Shown here piece after piece: positions 1 through 8,593 of a DNA stretch of 64,000 nt. The notes under the pieces were generated by a model that was not told the origin of the DNA, made no database searches, and worked only from the letters and a program-made list of their open reading frames with translations. A program made the position numbers and the translations under genes. Positions within the stretch are counted from its first letter, which is position 1; each line of letters begins with the position of its first letter. Source of the DNA: JAIBJN01 sp963775395 (GTDB lineage Bacteria; Actinomycetota; Thermoleophilia; Gaiellales; Gaiellaceae); assembly GCA_963775395.1 (NCBI GenBank), contig CAVZIX010000015.1, positions 1 to 64,000 of the forward strand. The letters run 5' to 3'.

Positions 1-14
1 GCAGAGTTCCGGGA

Positions 15-425
15 GTGGCGACGCTGGCAGACCTCGACGACCTCGCGCTTTCCCTTCCCCATGCGACGAAGGAGCTTTCGGACGACGGGCGGCCGTCGTA
101 TCTCGTCCACGGCAAGTTCTTCTGCTTCCACCGGAGCCGCCGCCGCGACGCCGTGGATCCGGAGACCGGGGAGCGTCTCGACGACGTCCTGGTGTTCCGC
201 GTCGAGGATCTCGGCGTGAAGGAGCTCATGCTCGCCGACGACCGCGGCGTGTTCTTCACGACGCCTCACTTCGACGGCTACGCGGCTGTCCTGATGCGCA
301 TTCCCGACCTCGCCCGGATCGAGCGCGAGGAGCTCCGGGACGTGGTCGTCGAGGCATGGCTCACGAGAGCGCAGAAACGAGTCGCGAAAGCGTGGCTCTC
401 GGAGCACGGCACCTCCCCTGATTGA
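15..425 (+). CDS. MmcQ/YjbR family protein
   Basis: A 136-residue protein of the small MmcQ/YjbR (CyaY-like fold) family, often annotated as DNA-binding although its biochemical role is poorly known. The sequence shows the usual alternation: a helical start, then strands around the segments YLVHGKFF and GVFFTTPHFDGY, and a C-terminal helix ending LTRAQKRVAKAWL. The GTG at 15 is the first usable start, but only 14 bases of the window precede it, so a start outside cannot be excluded. Its stop TGA overlaps the TTG at 422 of the next gene, so the two are probably co-transcribed. Family assignment is fairly sure; function is not. Confidence 0.75.
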   Translation: MATLADLDDLALSLPHATKELSDDGRPSYLVHGKFFCFHRSRRRDAVDPETGERLDDVLVFRVEDLGVKELMLADDRGVFFTTPHFDGYAAVLMRIPDLARIEREELRDVVVEAWLTRAQKRVAKAWLSEHGTSPD

Positions 426-433
426 ATCCGGGC

Positions 434-1304
434 GTGCGCATCTGCCTCATGATCGAAGGGCAGGAGGGGGTCGAGTGGGAGCAGTGGCTCGAGCTCGCCC
501 TGGCCGCCGAGGCAGCCGGTCTCGAGGGGCTCTTCCGCTCGGACCACTACCGCTCGATCGTGCGCGGCGAGCCGGCGGGCTCGCTCGACGCCTGGGCGAC
601 ACTCGCGGCGCTCGCAGCCAGGACAGAGCGGCTGCGGCTCGGCACCATGGTCTCGCCGGTGACGTTCCGGCCGGCGTCGGTGCTCGCCAAGTCGGTCGTC
701 ACCGTCGACCGGATCTCAGGCGGGCGGGCCGAGCTCGGGATCGGGGCCGGCTGGTTCGAGGAGGAGCACGACTCGTACGGGTTTCCGTTCCCGGGTGTGC
801 GCGAGCGCCTCGACGAGCTCGAGCGCCAGCTGGCGGAGATCAACAGACAGTGGACGGAGGCGGAGGACGTCGAGCCGAAGCCGCTCCAGCGGCCGAGGCC
901 CCCGATCATCGTCGGCGGCCGCGCGAAGCCGCGAGCCGTCCGTATGGCCGTGCGCTACGCGGACGAGTACAACACCGTGTTTCCAACCCTGGACGAGGCG
1001 CGCGAGCGCCGGCAGATCGTCGCGGAGGCCGCGGAGGCTGCCGGTCGGCCGCCGCTGCGGTTCTCGATGATGATCGGCTGCGTTGTCGGCCGCGACGAGG
1101 CGGAGGTGGGCGACCGTCTCGCACAGCTGCCGCGAGCTGACCGGCGAGACCGAGCAGCCGCTCACCGGCACGGTCGAGCAGGTCGCCGAGCGGCTCCGGG
1201 AGTACGAGGCGGTCGGCGTCGAGCGGGCGATGCTCCAGCACCTCGTCCACGAGGACGTCGACATGGTCGGCTTGCTCGGCGAGCTGGCCGCCGCGCTCCG
1301 CTAG
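434..1304 (+). pseudogene. LLM-class F420-dependent oxidoreductase, frameshifted
   Basis: A luciferase-like (LLM) TIM-barrel oxidoreductase, a family that uses F420H2 or FMNH2. The N-terminal half shows LMIEGQEGVEWEQWLELA, SDHYRSI, RLRLGTMVSPVTFRPASVLAK and GIGAGW, all typical. The frame breaks at 1130-1131, where removing one C rejoins RLAQL to RELTGETEQPLTGTVEQV and gives a normal C-terminus ending GLLGELAAALR. The span is 871 bases, one more than a multiple of three, so a single-base insertion explains everything. GTG 434 gives the family-like start MRICLMIEG; TTG 422 is possible. Either a sequencing error or a recent pseudogene. The previous gene ends at 425. Confidence 0.85.
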
Positions 1305-1398
1305 CCGGACGCCACGTGGCGCCATCATTTTCGACCAGGGTGTCCTTTCGGCGTCCCGCCGCTCGTCTCAGAGGCGACCATTCGGACAAGGAGGAGCC

Positions 1399-1755
1399 AT
1401 GAAGTACCTGCTGCTGATCCACCAGGGCGACACCCCGCTGCCGGGGACGCCCGAATGGGAGCGCCTCTCGGAGGACGAGCAGAGGGCGGTCTACACCGAC
1501 TACCAGGCGGTCAACGAGACGCCGGGCGTCACCCCCGGAGCCTGGATGGAGCCGCCCGAGATGGCCACGACCGTCCGCGTCGAGAAGGGCGAGACGCTGA
1601 CCACCGACGGTCCGTTCGTCGCCGTCAAGGAGGCGCTGGGCGGCTACCTCTTCTTCGAGGCCGACGATCTCGACGCCGCGATCGAGCTCGCCTCGCGCAT
1701 TCCCGCGGCCCGGCTGGGCGGCGCGATCGAGGTCCGCCCGCTCAAGGAGGGCTAG
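1399..1755 (+). CDS. YCII-related (DGPF domain) protein
   Basis: A 118-residue YCII/DGPF-family protein beginning MKYLLLIHQGDTPLPG and carrying the hallmark TTDGPFVAVKEALGGYLFFEA. These ferredoxin-like-fold proteins are regularly encoded beside large ECF sigma factors of the type found immediately downstream, and are thought to work with them, though the signal is unknown. A good ribosome site, AAGGAGG, precedes ATG 1399. The last codons contain the AAGGAGG at 1744-1750 that serves the sigma gene, so the two are translationally coupled. The pairing with the sigma factor makes the family call strong. Confidence 0.9.
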   Translation: MKYLLLIHQGDTPLPGTPEWERLSEDEQRAVYTDYQAVNETPGVTPGAWMEPPEMATTVRVEKGETLTTDGPFVAVKEALGGYLFFEADDLDAAIELASRIPAARLGGAIEVRPLKEG

Positions 1756-1757
1756 CG

Positions 1758-2918
1758 ATCCTCGAGCAGGTCTTCCGCGACGAGTGGGGACGCGTCCTCG
1801 CAAGCCTGATCGGCTTCCTCGGCGACTTCGACCTCGCCGAGGAAGCCGCCCAGGAGGCGTTCGCGATCGCGGCCGAGCGCTGGCCTCGTGAAGGGACTCC
1901 CGACAACCCGCGCGCGTGGCTCGTGGCGACGGCGCGGAACCGGGCGATCGACCGCATCCGCCGGGATCGCACGCTCGCAGAGAAGACACGCCTGCTCGAC
2001 CGGCCCGAGGCCATGGAGGACACCATCGACGAGACCGAGATACCGGACGAGCGCCTCGAGCTCGTCTTCACGTGCTGCCATCCGGCGCTCGCTCTCGACG
2101 CCCAGGTTGCGCTCACGCTGCGGACGCTCGGCGGGCTCACGACCGAAGAGATCGCGCGCGCCTTCCTCGTCCCCGACGAGACGATGGCGAAGCGTCTGGT
2201 CCGGGCCAAGCGCAAGATCAAGGCGGCCGGGATTCCGTTCCGGGTCCCCCCTGCCCACCTGCTCCCCGACCGGCTCGCGGCGGTGCTCGCGGTCGTCTAC
2301 CTGATTTTCAACGAGGGCTACAGCGGGCGCGGAGATCTCGCCGCCGAGGCGATCCGGCTGGGACGGGCGCTTGCCGAGCTGATGCCGGACGAGCCCGAGG
2401 TGCACGGGCTGCTGGCGCTGATGCTGATCAACGACGCCCGCCGTGAGGCGCGGTTCGCCGACGAGACGATCGTGCTCCTGCGCGACCAGGACCGGACGCT
2501 CTGGGACCGAGAGCGGATCGCGGCCGGCCGGGAGACGCTCGACCGGGCGCTCGCCCTCGGGGGTCGCGACCCGTACGTCGTCCAGGCGGCGATCGCGTCG
2601 CTCCACGCCGAGGAGCCCCAGGACTGGCCGCAGCTGGCGGCGCTGTACGGCGAGCTCGCGCGCCTCACCGGCTCTGCAGTCGTGGAGCTCAACCGTGCGG
2701 CCGCACTGGCCGAGGCCGGCGAGGTCGAGGCCGCGCTCGAGCTGGCCGACGGCCTCGAGCTCGAGCGCTACCACTACCTCCACGCGACCCGCGCCGAGCT
2801 GCTCCGGCGCCTTGATCGGGTTGCGGAGGCTCGCACGGCCTACGCGCGGGCACTGGAGCTCGTGCACTCGGACGCCGAGCGACGCTTTCTCGAGCAGCGC
2901 AGGGCCGAGCTCGACTAG
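1758..2918 (+). CDS. ECF RNA polymerase sigma factor with long C-terminal domain
   Basis: A sigma-70-family extracytoplasmic-function factor of about 386 residues, roughly twice the usual ECF length. The sigma2 region is visible as FDLAEEAAQEAFAIAAERWP and NPRAWLVATARNRAIDRIRR, sigma4 as TTEEIARAFLVPDETMAKRLVRAKRKI. A helical TPR-like C-terminal half follows, with LIFNEGYSG and VVELNRAAALAEAGE. This matches the ECF42 type that travels with YCII/DGPF proteins, as here. No ATG, GTG or TTG lies in frame between 1458 and the conserved N-terminus. The AAGGAGG at 1744-1750 sits 7 bases before ATC 1758, which I use as the provisional start. The stop TAG overlaps the stop of the facing gene in a shared CTAG. 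Confidence 0.88.
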   Translation: MLEQVFRDEWGRVLASLIGFLGDFDLAEEAAQEAFAIAAERWPREGTPDNPRAWLVATARNRAIDRIRRDRTLAEKTRLLDRPEAMEDTIDETEIPDERLELVFTCCHPALALDAQVALTLRTLGGLTTEEIARAFLVPDETMAKRLVRAKRKIKAAGIPFRVPPAHLLPDRLAAVLAVVYLIFNEGYSGRGDLAAEAIRLGRALAELMPDEPEVHGLLALMLINDARREARFADETIVLLRDQDRTLWDRERIAAGRETLDRALALGGRDPYVVQAAIASLHAEEPQDWPQLAALYGELARLTGSAVVELNRAAALAEAGEVEAALELADGLELERYHYLHATRAELLRRLDRVAEARTAYARALELVHSDAERRFLEQRRAELD

Positions 2919-4075
2919 ACGGCCTTCGTGTAGCGGTGGCAGGGGACGACGATCGGCCCGCCCTCGCCGGCCGCCGTGTAGTCGAACGGGCCATCGTCGC
3001 GCCAGCCTGCGCGCTCGTAGAAGGCTCTCGCCCGTCCGTTCCAGGCCACGACCGCGAGCCACGCCCTCTCATGCCCGTTCGCCCGCACCTGCCGCTCGGC
3101 CTCCGCTATCAGGAGGCCCGCCACGCCGGTCCCGCGATGGGCAGCCGAGACGTAGACCTGCTCGACCTCGTCGCCCACGACCATGATGAATCCCGCGACC
3201 GCCCCGTTGACCGTGGCGACCGTCGTGTCGGGAACGCGGTCCGCGGCGCGTGTCCGGAACGACTCGTCGGTGCGCGCCGTCACCAGCTCCTGAGGCACGA
3301 AGCCCTCGTGGCCGTCGCGCCACCCGAGGCGCCAGATCTCGGCGATGTCGTCCGCGTCTCCGGGGCCGGCGCTGCGGAGCTCGACGGCGGCACAGCCGGA
3401 GAGGAGCCGCGAGCCCGTCCGGCTTTCCGGCTGGTGCGCGTCGAGAAGCGCGACGAGGTCGCCGGCGGCCGCCTGGACGTCCTGCGCAGCGGTGTCGTGC
3501 TGGCCCTCCACGACGATCAGCGCCTCGGTGGTCGAGGCGCTCGTCGCGCTCTGCGTGCTCTGCCGCCAGCACCAGCGGCGGGCGCAGACGACGTCGTCCT
3601 CGTCGACGAAGACGACCTCGCCGGGCTCCGGGTGGGTCACCTCGGTCGAGCCCAGGTCGGTGAACGGCTCGTCGCCGCGCGCGAAACGCACCGTGATCGA
3701 GCCCGCGACACCGGCCCGGTCGAAAACGGCCACCGGCGTCGCGTAACGGATGGAGACGAGGTTCCCGAGGTCGACGAGCGTGCTGATGGACGGGATGTCG
3801 CCGTGCTTGTCGAGCCGGCGCAGGAGCGCCTCCGCCGCGTTGCGGTACTGGGTCGGCTTCGCCCCGAATGCCGTGAAGGCTCGCCGCCAGGCGACGATCG
3901 AGGGTAGGTCGGCGAGCGCGGTCGCGCTCAGCCGCTCGGAGGCGGCGCGCTGCTCGGCGCGATACTCGTCGAGCAGCGCCGGTGAGCTCGGGCCGTTGGC
4001 GAGCCCCGTCGCGTGGACGAGGCCCGCCCGGATCCCCGGATAGCGCTCGGCGACGTCGCGGTCGTACGCGAACAC
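2915..4075 (-). CDS. B3/B4 tRNA-binding-domain and GNAT acetyltransferase fusion
   Basis: A 386-residue two-domain protein. Residues about 1-225 resemble the B3/B4 domain of the phenylalanyl-tRNA synthetase beta chain, found also as a stand-alone editing-like domain (AFTAFGAKPTQYRNAAEALLRR, LVDLGNLVSIRYATPVAVFD). Residues about 230-380 form a GNAT N-acetyltransferase with the acetyl-CoA loop AAHRGTGVAGLL and the C-terminal NGRARAFYERAGW. The two frames are continuous, so this is a true fusion. GTG 4075 is preceded by TAGCGT and a 6-base spacer, which supports this start and a leaderless transcript. It converges with the sigma gene and shares CTAG 2915-2918. The acceptor substrate is unknown. 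Confidence 0.82.
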   Translation of the reverse strand: MFAYDRDVAERYPGIRAGLVHATGLANGPSSPALLDEYRAEQRAASERLSATALADLPSIVAWRRAFTAFGAKPTQYRNAAEALLRRLDKHGDIPSISTLVDLGNLVSIRYATPVAVFDRAGVAGSITVRFARGDEPFTDLGSTEVTHPEPGEVVFVDEDDVVCARRWCWRQSTQSATSASTTEALIVVEGQHDTAAQDVQAAAGDLVALLDAHQPESRTGSRLLSGCAAVELRSAGPGDADDIAEIWRLGWRDGHEGFVPQELVTARTDESFRTRAADRVPDTTVATVNGAVAGFIMVVGDEVEQVYVSAAHRGTGVAGLLIAEAERQVRANGHERAWLAVVAWNGRARAFYERAGWRDDGPFDYTAAGEGGPIVVPCHRYTKAV

Positions 4076-4081
4076 GCCGAG

Positions 4082-4087
4082 ACGCTA
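4082..4087 (-). promoter_or_regulatory. Leaderless -10 element (TAGCGT) of the B3/B4-GNAT gene
   Basis: TAGCGT on the minus strand lies 6 bases (CTCGGC) before GTG 4075. It sits in the 17-base gap after the beta-glucosidase stop, so the fusion gene probably has its own promoter. No ribosome-binding site is present. No clear -35 was identified. Confidence 0.5.
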
Positions 4088-4092
4088 CATCG

Positions 4093-6408
4093 CTACCGCC
4101 GCACCGTGAACGACGCCGTCAGCTCGGCCTTCGAGCTCGATCCCGCGTAGACGTCGATCTTGCCCGCCTCGACCACGAACTTCCCGCGGTTGTCGTAGAA
4201 GCCGAAGTCGCTCCGGTCGAGCGTGAACGTGACCGTCTGCATCTCCCCCGGGCCGAGCGTCACGCGCTCGAACCCGCGCAGACGGCGGACGGGCTGCGAG
4301 ATGGTCGCCACCGGGTCGTGGATGTAGAGCTGGACGACCTCGTCGCCCGCGACGCTGCCGGTGTTCCGCACGTTCACGGAGGCCTTCACGCTGCCCTTCG
4401 ACGAGACCGACGACGAGCTGAGGCGGAGGTCGGTGATCTCGAACGTCGTGTAGCTGAGCCCGTGCCCGAAGACGAACTGCGGATCGCAGCTCGGGATGTC
4501 ACGGTGACGTGAGTTCCACTTCACGTCTGGGTTGCACGGTCGTCCCGTGCGCTCGTGGTTGTAGTAGATGGGCGTCTGGCCCAGCCGGCGTGGGAACGTC
4601 ACGGGCAGCTTGCCGCCCGGGTTGACCTTGCCGAAGACCACGTCCGCCACGGCCGGGCCGGCCTGCACCCCGGGGAACCACGCCTGCAGGATCGCGGGCG
4701 CGTCTCCGACGATGTTCTCGAGCGCGAGCGGACGGCCGCTGAAGAGCACGACCGCGAAGGGCTTGCCGGTTGCCTTGATCGCGGCGATCAGCTCCTCCTG
4801 CCTGCCCGGCAGGTCGAGAGTGCTGCGCGAGTTGGCCTCGCCGCTCATCTCCCGCGTCTCGCCGAGGGCGAGGATGACCTGGTCAGCGGCAGAGGCGACC
4901 GCAACGGCCTCGGCGAAGCCCGCGTCCGTCCCGCAGCCCTCCGGGTCGGCATGCGGTGCCTCGGTGTTGGAGAGCGTGCAGCCCTGGGCGAAGGTGGTCG
5001 TGCCGGTGTTCTGCTCGTCGACGCCGTCCAGGACCGTCACGACATCGGCATCCCGTCCAGCGCCCCACCAGGGCCCGAGCATGTCGTGCTGGTTTCGGCC
5101 GAGCGGCCCGATCACGGCCGTGTCGAGCGAGGCATCGAACGGCAGAACGCCGCCCTCGTTCTGGAGCAGGACCATCGAGCGGCCGGCGGCATTCCGCGCG
5201 GCGGCCAACGCGTCGGGCTTCAGCATCTGGGCTTCGGTCTCCGCCGGCAGGAACGGGGAGAACGGGTTCTCGAAGAGCCCGGCGCGGAACTTGACGCGGA
5301 GGATCCTGCGGACCGCGTCGTCGATCCGCTTCATGCTGATCCGCCGCTCCCTGAGCAGCTGCTCGCCGTGGTCGCGGATGAGCGTGCTCGTCATCTCGGA
5401 GTCGACGCCGGCGTTCAGCGCGAGCGCCGCAGCCGCGGGCCCGTCCTCGGCGACGCCGTGGCCGCACTCGCCGGAATCCGGATTCTTGGGCGGGCAGGCG
5501 CGGAGCTCGGCGACCGCAGTCCAGTCGCCCTCCACGAAGCCGTCGAAGTCCCACTCGTCCTTGAGGATCTCGTTCATCAGGTAGTCGTTGCCGCAGCCCG
5601 GCACGCCGTTGAGGGCGTTGAACGAGCACATCGCCGTGTCCGCGCCGGCGTCGATCGCCGCCTTGAAGGGCGGCAGGTACAGGTTGCGGAGCCGGTGCTC
5701 CGACATGTCGGTCGTGTTGTAGTCGCGGCCCGCCTCGGGCTGGCCGTACGCCGCGAAGTGCTTCGGGCTGGCGACCAGCTTGTCGCGCTCGCTGTAGTCG
5801 CGCCCCTGGGTGCCCTTGACCCGGGCGGCGGCGAGAACGGCGTTCAGGTACGGATCCTCACCTGCGGCCTCGGCGATCCGGCCCCAGCGGGGCTCGTGGG
5901 ACACGTCGACCATGGGGGCGTACGTCTGCTTGAGCCCGACGGCGGCCGACTCGCGCGCACCGAACGACGCATCGTCGAAGGCGACCTGCGGATCGAAGCT
6001 CGCGCCGACGCCCAGCGGGATCGGGAAGACCGTGCGGAAGCCGTGGATCGTGTCGAAGGCGAAGAGCAGCGGGATCCCCAGCCGCGAGTCCTCGACGGCG
6101 ATCTCCTGAAGCTCCCTGATTCGGGCGGGGTCGGTGACGCTCAGGACGGAGCCGAGCCCCGCGGCCACCTCCTCCTCCGTGACGAGGAAGTCGGGCAGGA
6201 GCTGGATCTGCTCCAGCTTCTCCTCCAGCGTCATCTGCGAGAGCAGGCGGTTCACCCGCGCCTCGACGCCGCGATCCGCCGGGCCTCGGGTGGCCTGGAG
6301 CGCCTCCTCGTCGCTCGGCGTGTCGGCTGCGACCACGCTGCCCGCCACTGCAGTACCGAACGCCACGGTCGCAAGCGCGACCGCGACGATGAGCTTCGAG
6401 CTCCACAT
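4093..6408 (-). CDS. bglX: Secreted glycoside hydrolase family 3 beta-glucosidase
   Basis: A 771-residue GH3 enzyme, expected to release glucose or xylose from the non-reducing ends of beta-glycosides outside the membrane. Residues 1-28 form a signal peptide (MWSSKLIVAVALATVAFG, then AVAADT). The GH3 barrel carries SPKHFAAYG near 216 and FVEGDW with the predicted nucleophile Asp295. The second domain carries GEANSR with the likely acid/base Glu524, and a C-terminal fibronectin III-like domain follows FVFGHGLSYTTFE. Length and order match BglX. The AGGGGG site before ATG 6408 fits the start. It is transcribed away from the EamA gene. The exact sugar specificity cannot be read from sequence. 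Confidence 0.92.
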   Translation of the reverse strand: MWSSKLIVAVALATVAFGTAVAGSVVAADTPSDEEALQATRGPADRGVEARVNRLLSQMTLEEKLEQIQLLPDFLVTEEEVAAGLGSVLSVTDPARIRELQEIAVEDSRLGIPLLFAFDTIHGFRTVFPIPLGVGASFDPQVAFDDASFGARESAAVGLKQTYAPMVDVSHEPRWGRIAEAAGEDPYLNAVLAAARVKGTQGRDYSERDKLVASPKHFAAYGQPEAGRDYNTTDMSEHRLRNLYLPPFKAAIDAGADTAMCSFNALNGVPGCGNDYLMNEILKDEWDFDGFVEGDWTAVAELRACPPKNPDSGECGHGVAEDGPAAAALALNAGVDSEMTSTLIRDHGEQLLRERRISMKRIDDAVRRILRVKFRAGLFENPFSPFLPAETEAQMLKPDALAAARNAAGRSMVLLQNEGGVLPFDASLDTAVIGPLGRNQHDMLGPWWGAGRDADVVTVLDGVDEQNTGTTTFAQGCTLSNTEAPHADPEGCGTDAGFAEAVAVASAADQVILALGETREMSGEANSRSTLDLPGRQEELIAAIKATGKPFAVVLFSGRPLALENIVGDAPAILQAWFPGVQAGPAVADVVFGKVNPGGKLPVTFPRRLGQTPIYYNHERTGRPCNPDVKWNSRHRDIPSCDPQFVFGHGLSYTTFEITDLRLSSSSVSSKGSVKASVNVRNTGSVAGDEVVQLYIHDPVATISQPVRRLRGFERVTLGPGEMQTVTFTLDRSDFGFYDNRGKFVVEAGKIDVYAGSSSKAELTASFTVRR

Positions 6409-6485
6409 GGTGTCCCCCTTCGGCGCGAACCCTGACGCTCGTGCGCGTACCCTCTCCGCTACGGCATGAAACGCGCGGGCACAGG

Positions 6486-7343
6486 TTGACGGGCGTCCTC
6501 CTCGCGTGCATCGCCGGGCTGTTCCTCGGGGCCCTGAACATCACGACGCGGCGCGGCCTCGCGCGGTCACGGGACATCGAGGCCGGCTCGGCGGTCATGA
6601 CGCTCGTCGCGTTCGCCGTGGTAGCGCCGTTCGCGTTCGCATCGGGCGATGCGTTCGAGGCCGGCGAGCTCTGGCCGTTCCTCGTCCTGGGAGCCTTCGT
6701 CCCGGGCGTCTCGCTCCTCATGGTCGTCCATGCGGTGCAGGCCGCCGGGGCGTCGCGGGCCGGGATCCTCTTCGGGATGGCGCCGCTCTTCTCGGCGCTC
6801 TTCGCCGTCGTCCTCTTCGGGGAGCCCTTCGAGCTGGCGCTCGCGGCGGGCACGCTGCTCGTGGTTGCCGGCGGCGTGGTGCTCGCACTGGAGGGCGAGC
6901 GGCCGGCCGACTACCGCGCCTACGGCGCTGTTCTCGCGGTGTCCGTCGCAGCCGCCTTCGGCCTGCGCGACAACGTCGCGCGCGCGGTCGGCGAGGACGT
7001 CACCGCCGATCCGCTCGCACAGTCGACGGTGGTCATGCTCGGGGGCTCGATCCTCCTCGTCGCGAACCTCCTGCGGCGTCCCTCCCCGTTCCGGCGCCTC
7101 CGGGAGGCCTTCCTCCCCTTCGCCTCGTCGGGCGTCGTCCTCGCGATCGGTCAGGGAGCGCTCTTCGAGGCGCTCGACCGCGCCCGGGTGACCGTGGTCG
7201 CGCCGCTCACCGGAACCGGCGTGCTCTGGACGGTGGTGCTGGCTGCGATCTTCCTCGGGCGCAGCGAGCTGATCGGCCGCCGTTTGGTCGTCGTCGCGCT
7301 GCTCGTGGTGGCAGGCGGGACGCTCGTCGGCGTGACGCGCTAG
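6486..7343 (+). CDS. EamA-family (DMT superfamily) transporter
   Basis: A hydrophobic protein of 285 residues with about ten predicted membrane segments in two EamA repeats, for example VLLACIAGLFLGALNI and FAVVLFGEPFELALAAGTLLVVAGGVVLAL, then AIFLGRSELIGRRLVVVALLVVAGG. EamA proteins are drug/metabolite exporters or importers of the inner membrane; the substrate cannot be predicted. TTG 6486 places the start just before the first membrane segment. An upstream GTG at 6441 would add 15 charged residues and is less likely. Its TAG shares CTAG 7340-7343 with the facing gene. Confidence 0.82.
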   Translation: MTGVLLACIAGLFLGALNITTRRGLARSRDIEAGSAVMTLVAFAVVAPFAFASGDAFEAGELWPFLVLGAFVPGVSLLMVVHAVQAAGASRAGILFGMAPLFSALFAVVLFGEPFELALAAGTLLVVAGGVVLALEGERPADYRAYGAVLAVSVAAAFGLRDNVARAVGEDVTADPLAQSTVVMLGGSILLVANLLRRPSPFRRLREAFLPFASSGVVLAIGQGALFEALDRARVTVVAPLTGTGVLWTVVLAAIFLGRSELIGRRLVVVALLVVAGGTLVGVTR

Positions 7344-7813
7344 ACCGCTGCCGCGGCCCGCTCGAGGCCCTCGATCTCGATCTTCTTCATCCCGAGCATG
7401 GCCTCCATCGCCCGCTGGGACTTCTCGGGATCGGGATCCTCGATGAGCTCGTACAGGCGGCTGGGCACGATCTGCCAGGACACGCCGAACCTGTCCTTGA
7501 GCCAGCCGCAGGGGCCTTCCTCGCCGCCCTCCGAAAGCGTCTCCCAGTACATGTCGACCTCTTCCTGGTTCTCGCAGACCACCTCGAGCGAGATGGCTTC
7601 GTTGAAGGTGAAGTCGGGGCCGCCGTTCAGGGCGATGAACGACTGCCCGTTGAGCTCGAAGGTCACGGTCATGACCATTCCTTCGGTTCGCGGTCCGGCC
7701 GAGCCGTAGCGTGTCACGCTCACGATCTTCGAGTTCGGGAAAACAGAGGTGTAGAACTCCGCCGCCTCTTCGCCCTGGGTGTCGAACCACAGACATGGAC
7801 TGATTGGCTTCAT
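7340..7813 (-). CDS. PhnB-like VOC-fold protein (3-demethylubiquinone methyltransferase-like family)
   Basis: A 157-residue protein of the PhnB/YjdN-like vicinal-oxygen-chelate family. It begins MKPISPCLWFDTQGEEAAEFY and contains NGQSFIALNGGPDFTFN, QEEVDMYWETLSEGG and CGWLKDRFGVSWQIVP, the usual landmarks. The family is often labelled a methyltransferase, but most members have no proven activity. AAGGAG lies just before ATG 7813, which fixes the start; a longer frame begins at 7873 without support. It lies about 80 bases downstream of the GST gene in the same direction and may be co-transcribed. The stop is part of the shared CTAG with the EamA gene. Confidence 0.85.
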   Translation of the reverse strand: MKPISPCLWFDTQGEEAAEFYTSVFPNSKIVSVTRYGSAGPRTEGMVMTVTFELNGQSFIALNGGPDFTFNEAISLEVVCENQEEVDMYWETLSEGGEEGPCGWLKDRFGVSWQIVPSRLYELIEDPDPEKSQRAMEAMLGMKKIEIEGLERAAAAV

Positions 7814-7894
7814 GTCCGCTCCTTTTCTTTGGGTCTCCTTCTCTCTGAGACCGTAGCGGCGGCGGAAATTCATCGCCGCCGCACGTAGCCGCCG

Positions 7895-8578
7895 CTACCC
7901 CTTCACGCTCGCGACGTAGCCTCGCACGTCGGCGGCCGGCTCGGTGTAGGCCTCGCCGAGGGCGTCCTCCATGTTCCCGATGTAGTCCTCGGCCCACGAC
8001 GGGAGGTCGTAGTCGATGGCGCGGAGGAACTCGAGGGTCGCCGCGAAGCGCATGTCGGCGATCGACGGGTTGTCGCCGCCGATGAACTTCCGGCCGGCGA
8101 GGAAGAACGTGTTGTAGACGTCGAGCGGCCCCGCGAGCGCCGCCTCGGCGTCCTTTGCAGCCTTCGCTTTGACAGCGTCGTCGGCGTCAGAGGTCGCCGC
8201 CTCGCCGGCGTACTGCGGGAAGCCCAGTGTGGGATAGGTCGCCCGCGCGAGCAGCGGATAGACCGTTCCGATCAGGTAGAACATCGCGCTGTCGACCATC
8301 GCCCGCTCGCCCGGATCGCGCGGGTAGAACTGGTCGAGGCCGTGCTTGTTGCAGAGGTACTGCATGATCGCGCAGCTCTCCCACAGCGCGCCCTTGGGTA
8401 GGCCTTCCTCCTCGAGCAGCGGCGTCAGGTCGGCGGGGTCCTTGGAGAGGAACTCGGGGGTGCTCTTCTTGCCCCAGACGTCCAGCTCCTCGAACTCGAG
8501 CCCGGCGGCTCGGACGAAGATCCGGACGGTCAGGTTGTTGACGCTCGGCTTCAGGATGCTCAACGTGTGGCCAGCCAT
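7895..8578 (-). CDS. Glutathione S-transferase-like protein
   Basis: A 227-residue protein with a GST layout. The thioredoxin-like N-terminal domain runs through MAGHTLSILKPSVNNLTVRIF and contains the cis-proline region DLTPLLEEEGLPKGALWESCAIMQYL. The C-terminal helical domain includes LAGRKFIGGDNPSIADMRFAATLEFL, with the conserved N-capping PSIAD. Actinobacteria rarely make glutathione, so the physiological thiol may be something else (inference). GGGAGG precedes ATG 8578. It is the last member of a tight minus-strand run that starts with the citryl-CoA-lyase-like gene, only 15 bases from the VOC gene upstream. Confidence 0.82.
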   Translation of the reverse strand: MAGHTLSILKPSVNNLTVRIFVRAAGLEFEELDVWGKKSTPEFLSKDPADLTPLLEEEGLPKGALWESCAIMQYLCNKHGLDQFYPRDPGERAMVDSAMFYLIGTVYPLLARATYPTLGFPQYAGEAATSDADDAVKAKAAKDAEAALAGPLDVYNTFFLAGRKFIGGDNPSIADMRFAATLEFLRAIDYDLPSWAEDYIGNMEDALGEAYTEPAADVRGYVASVKG

Positions 8579-8593
8579 GGGTCCTCCCAATCT

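Noticed and set aside
1455..1757. Extending the sigma factor upstream to ATG 1455
   Set aside because: That would overlap nearly the whole YCII gene in another frame and add about 100 residues of arginine- and glycine-rich sequence without homology.
4555..6435. Long plus-strand frame opposite the beta-glucosidase
   Set aside because: It has no recognisable domain, and the opposite strand encodes a complete GH3 enzyme with signal peptide and catalytic residues.
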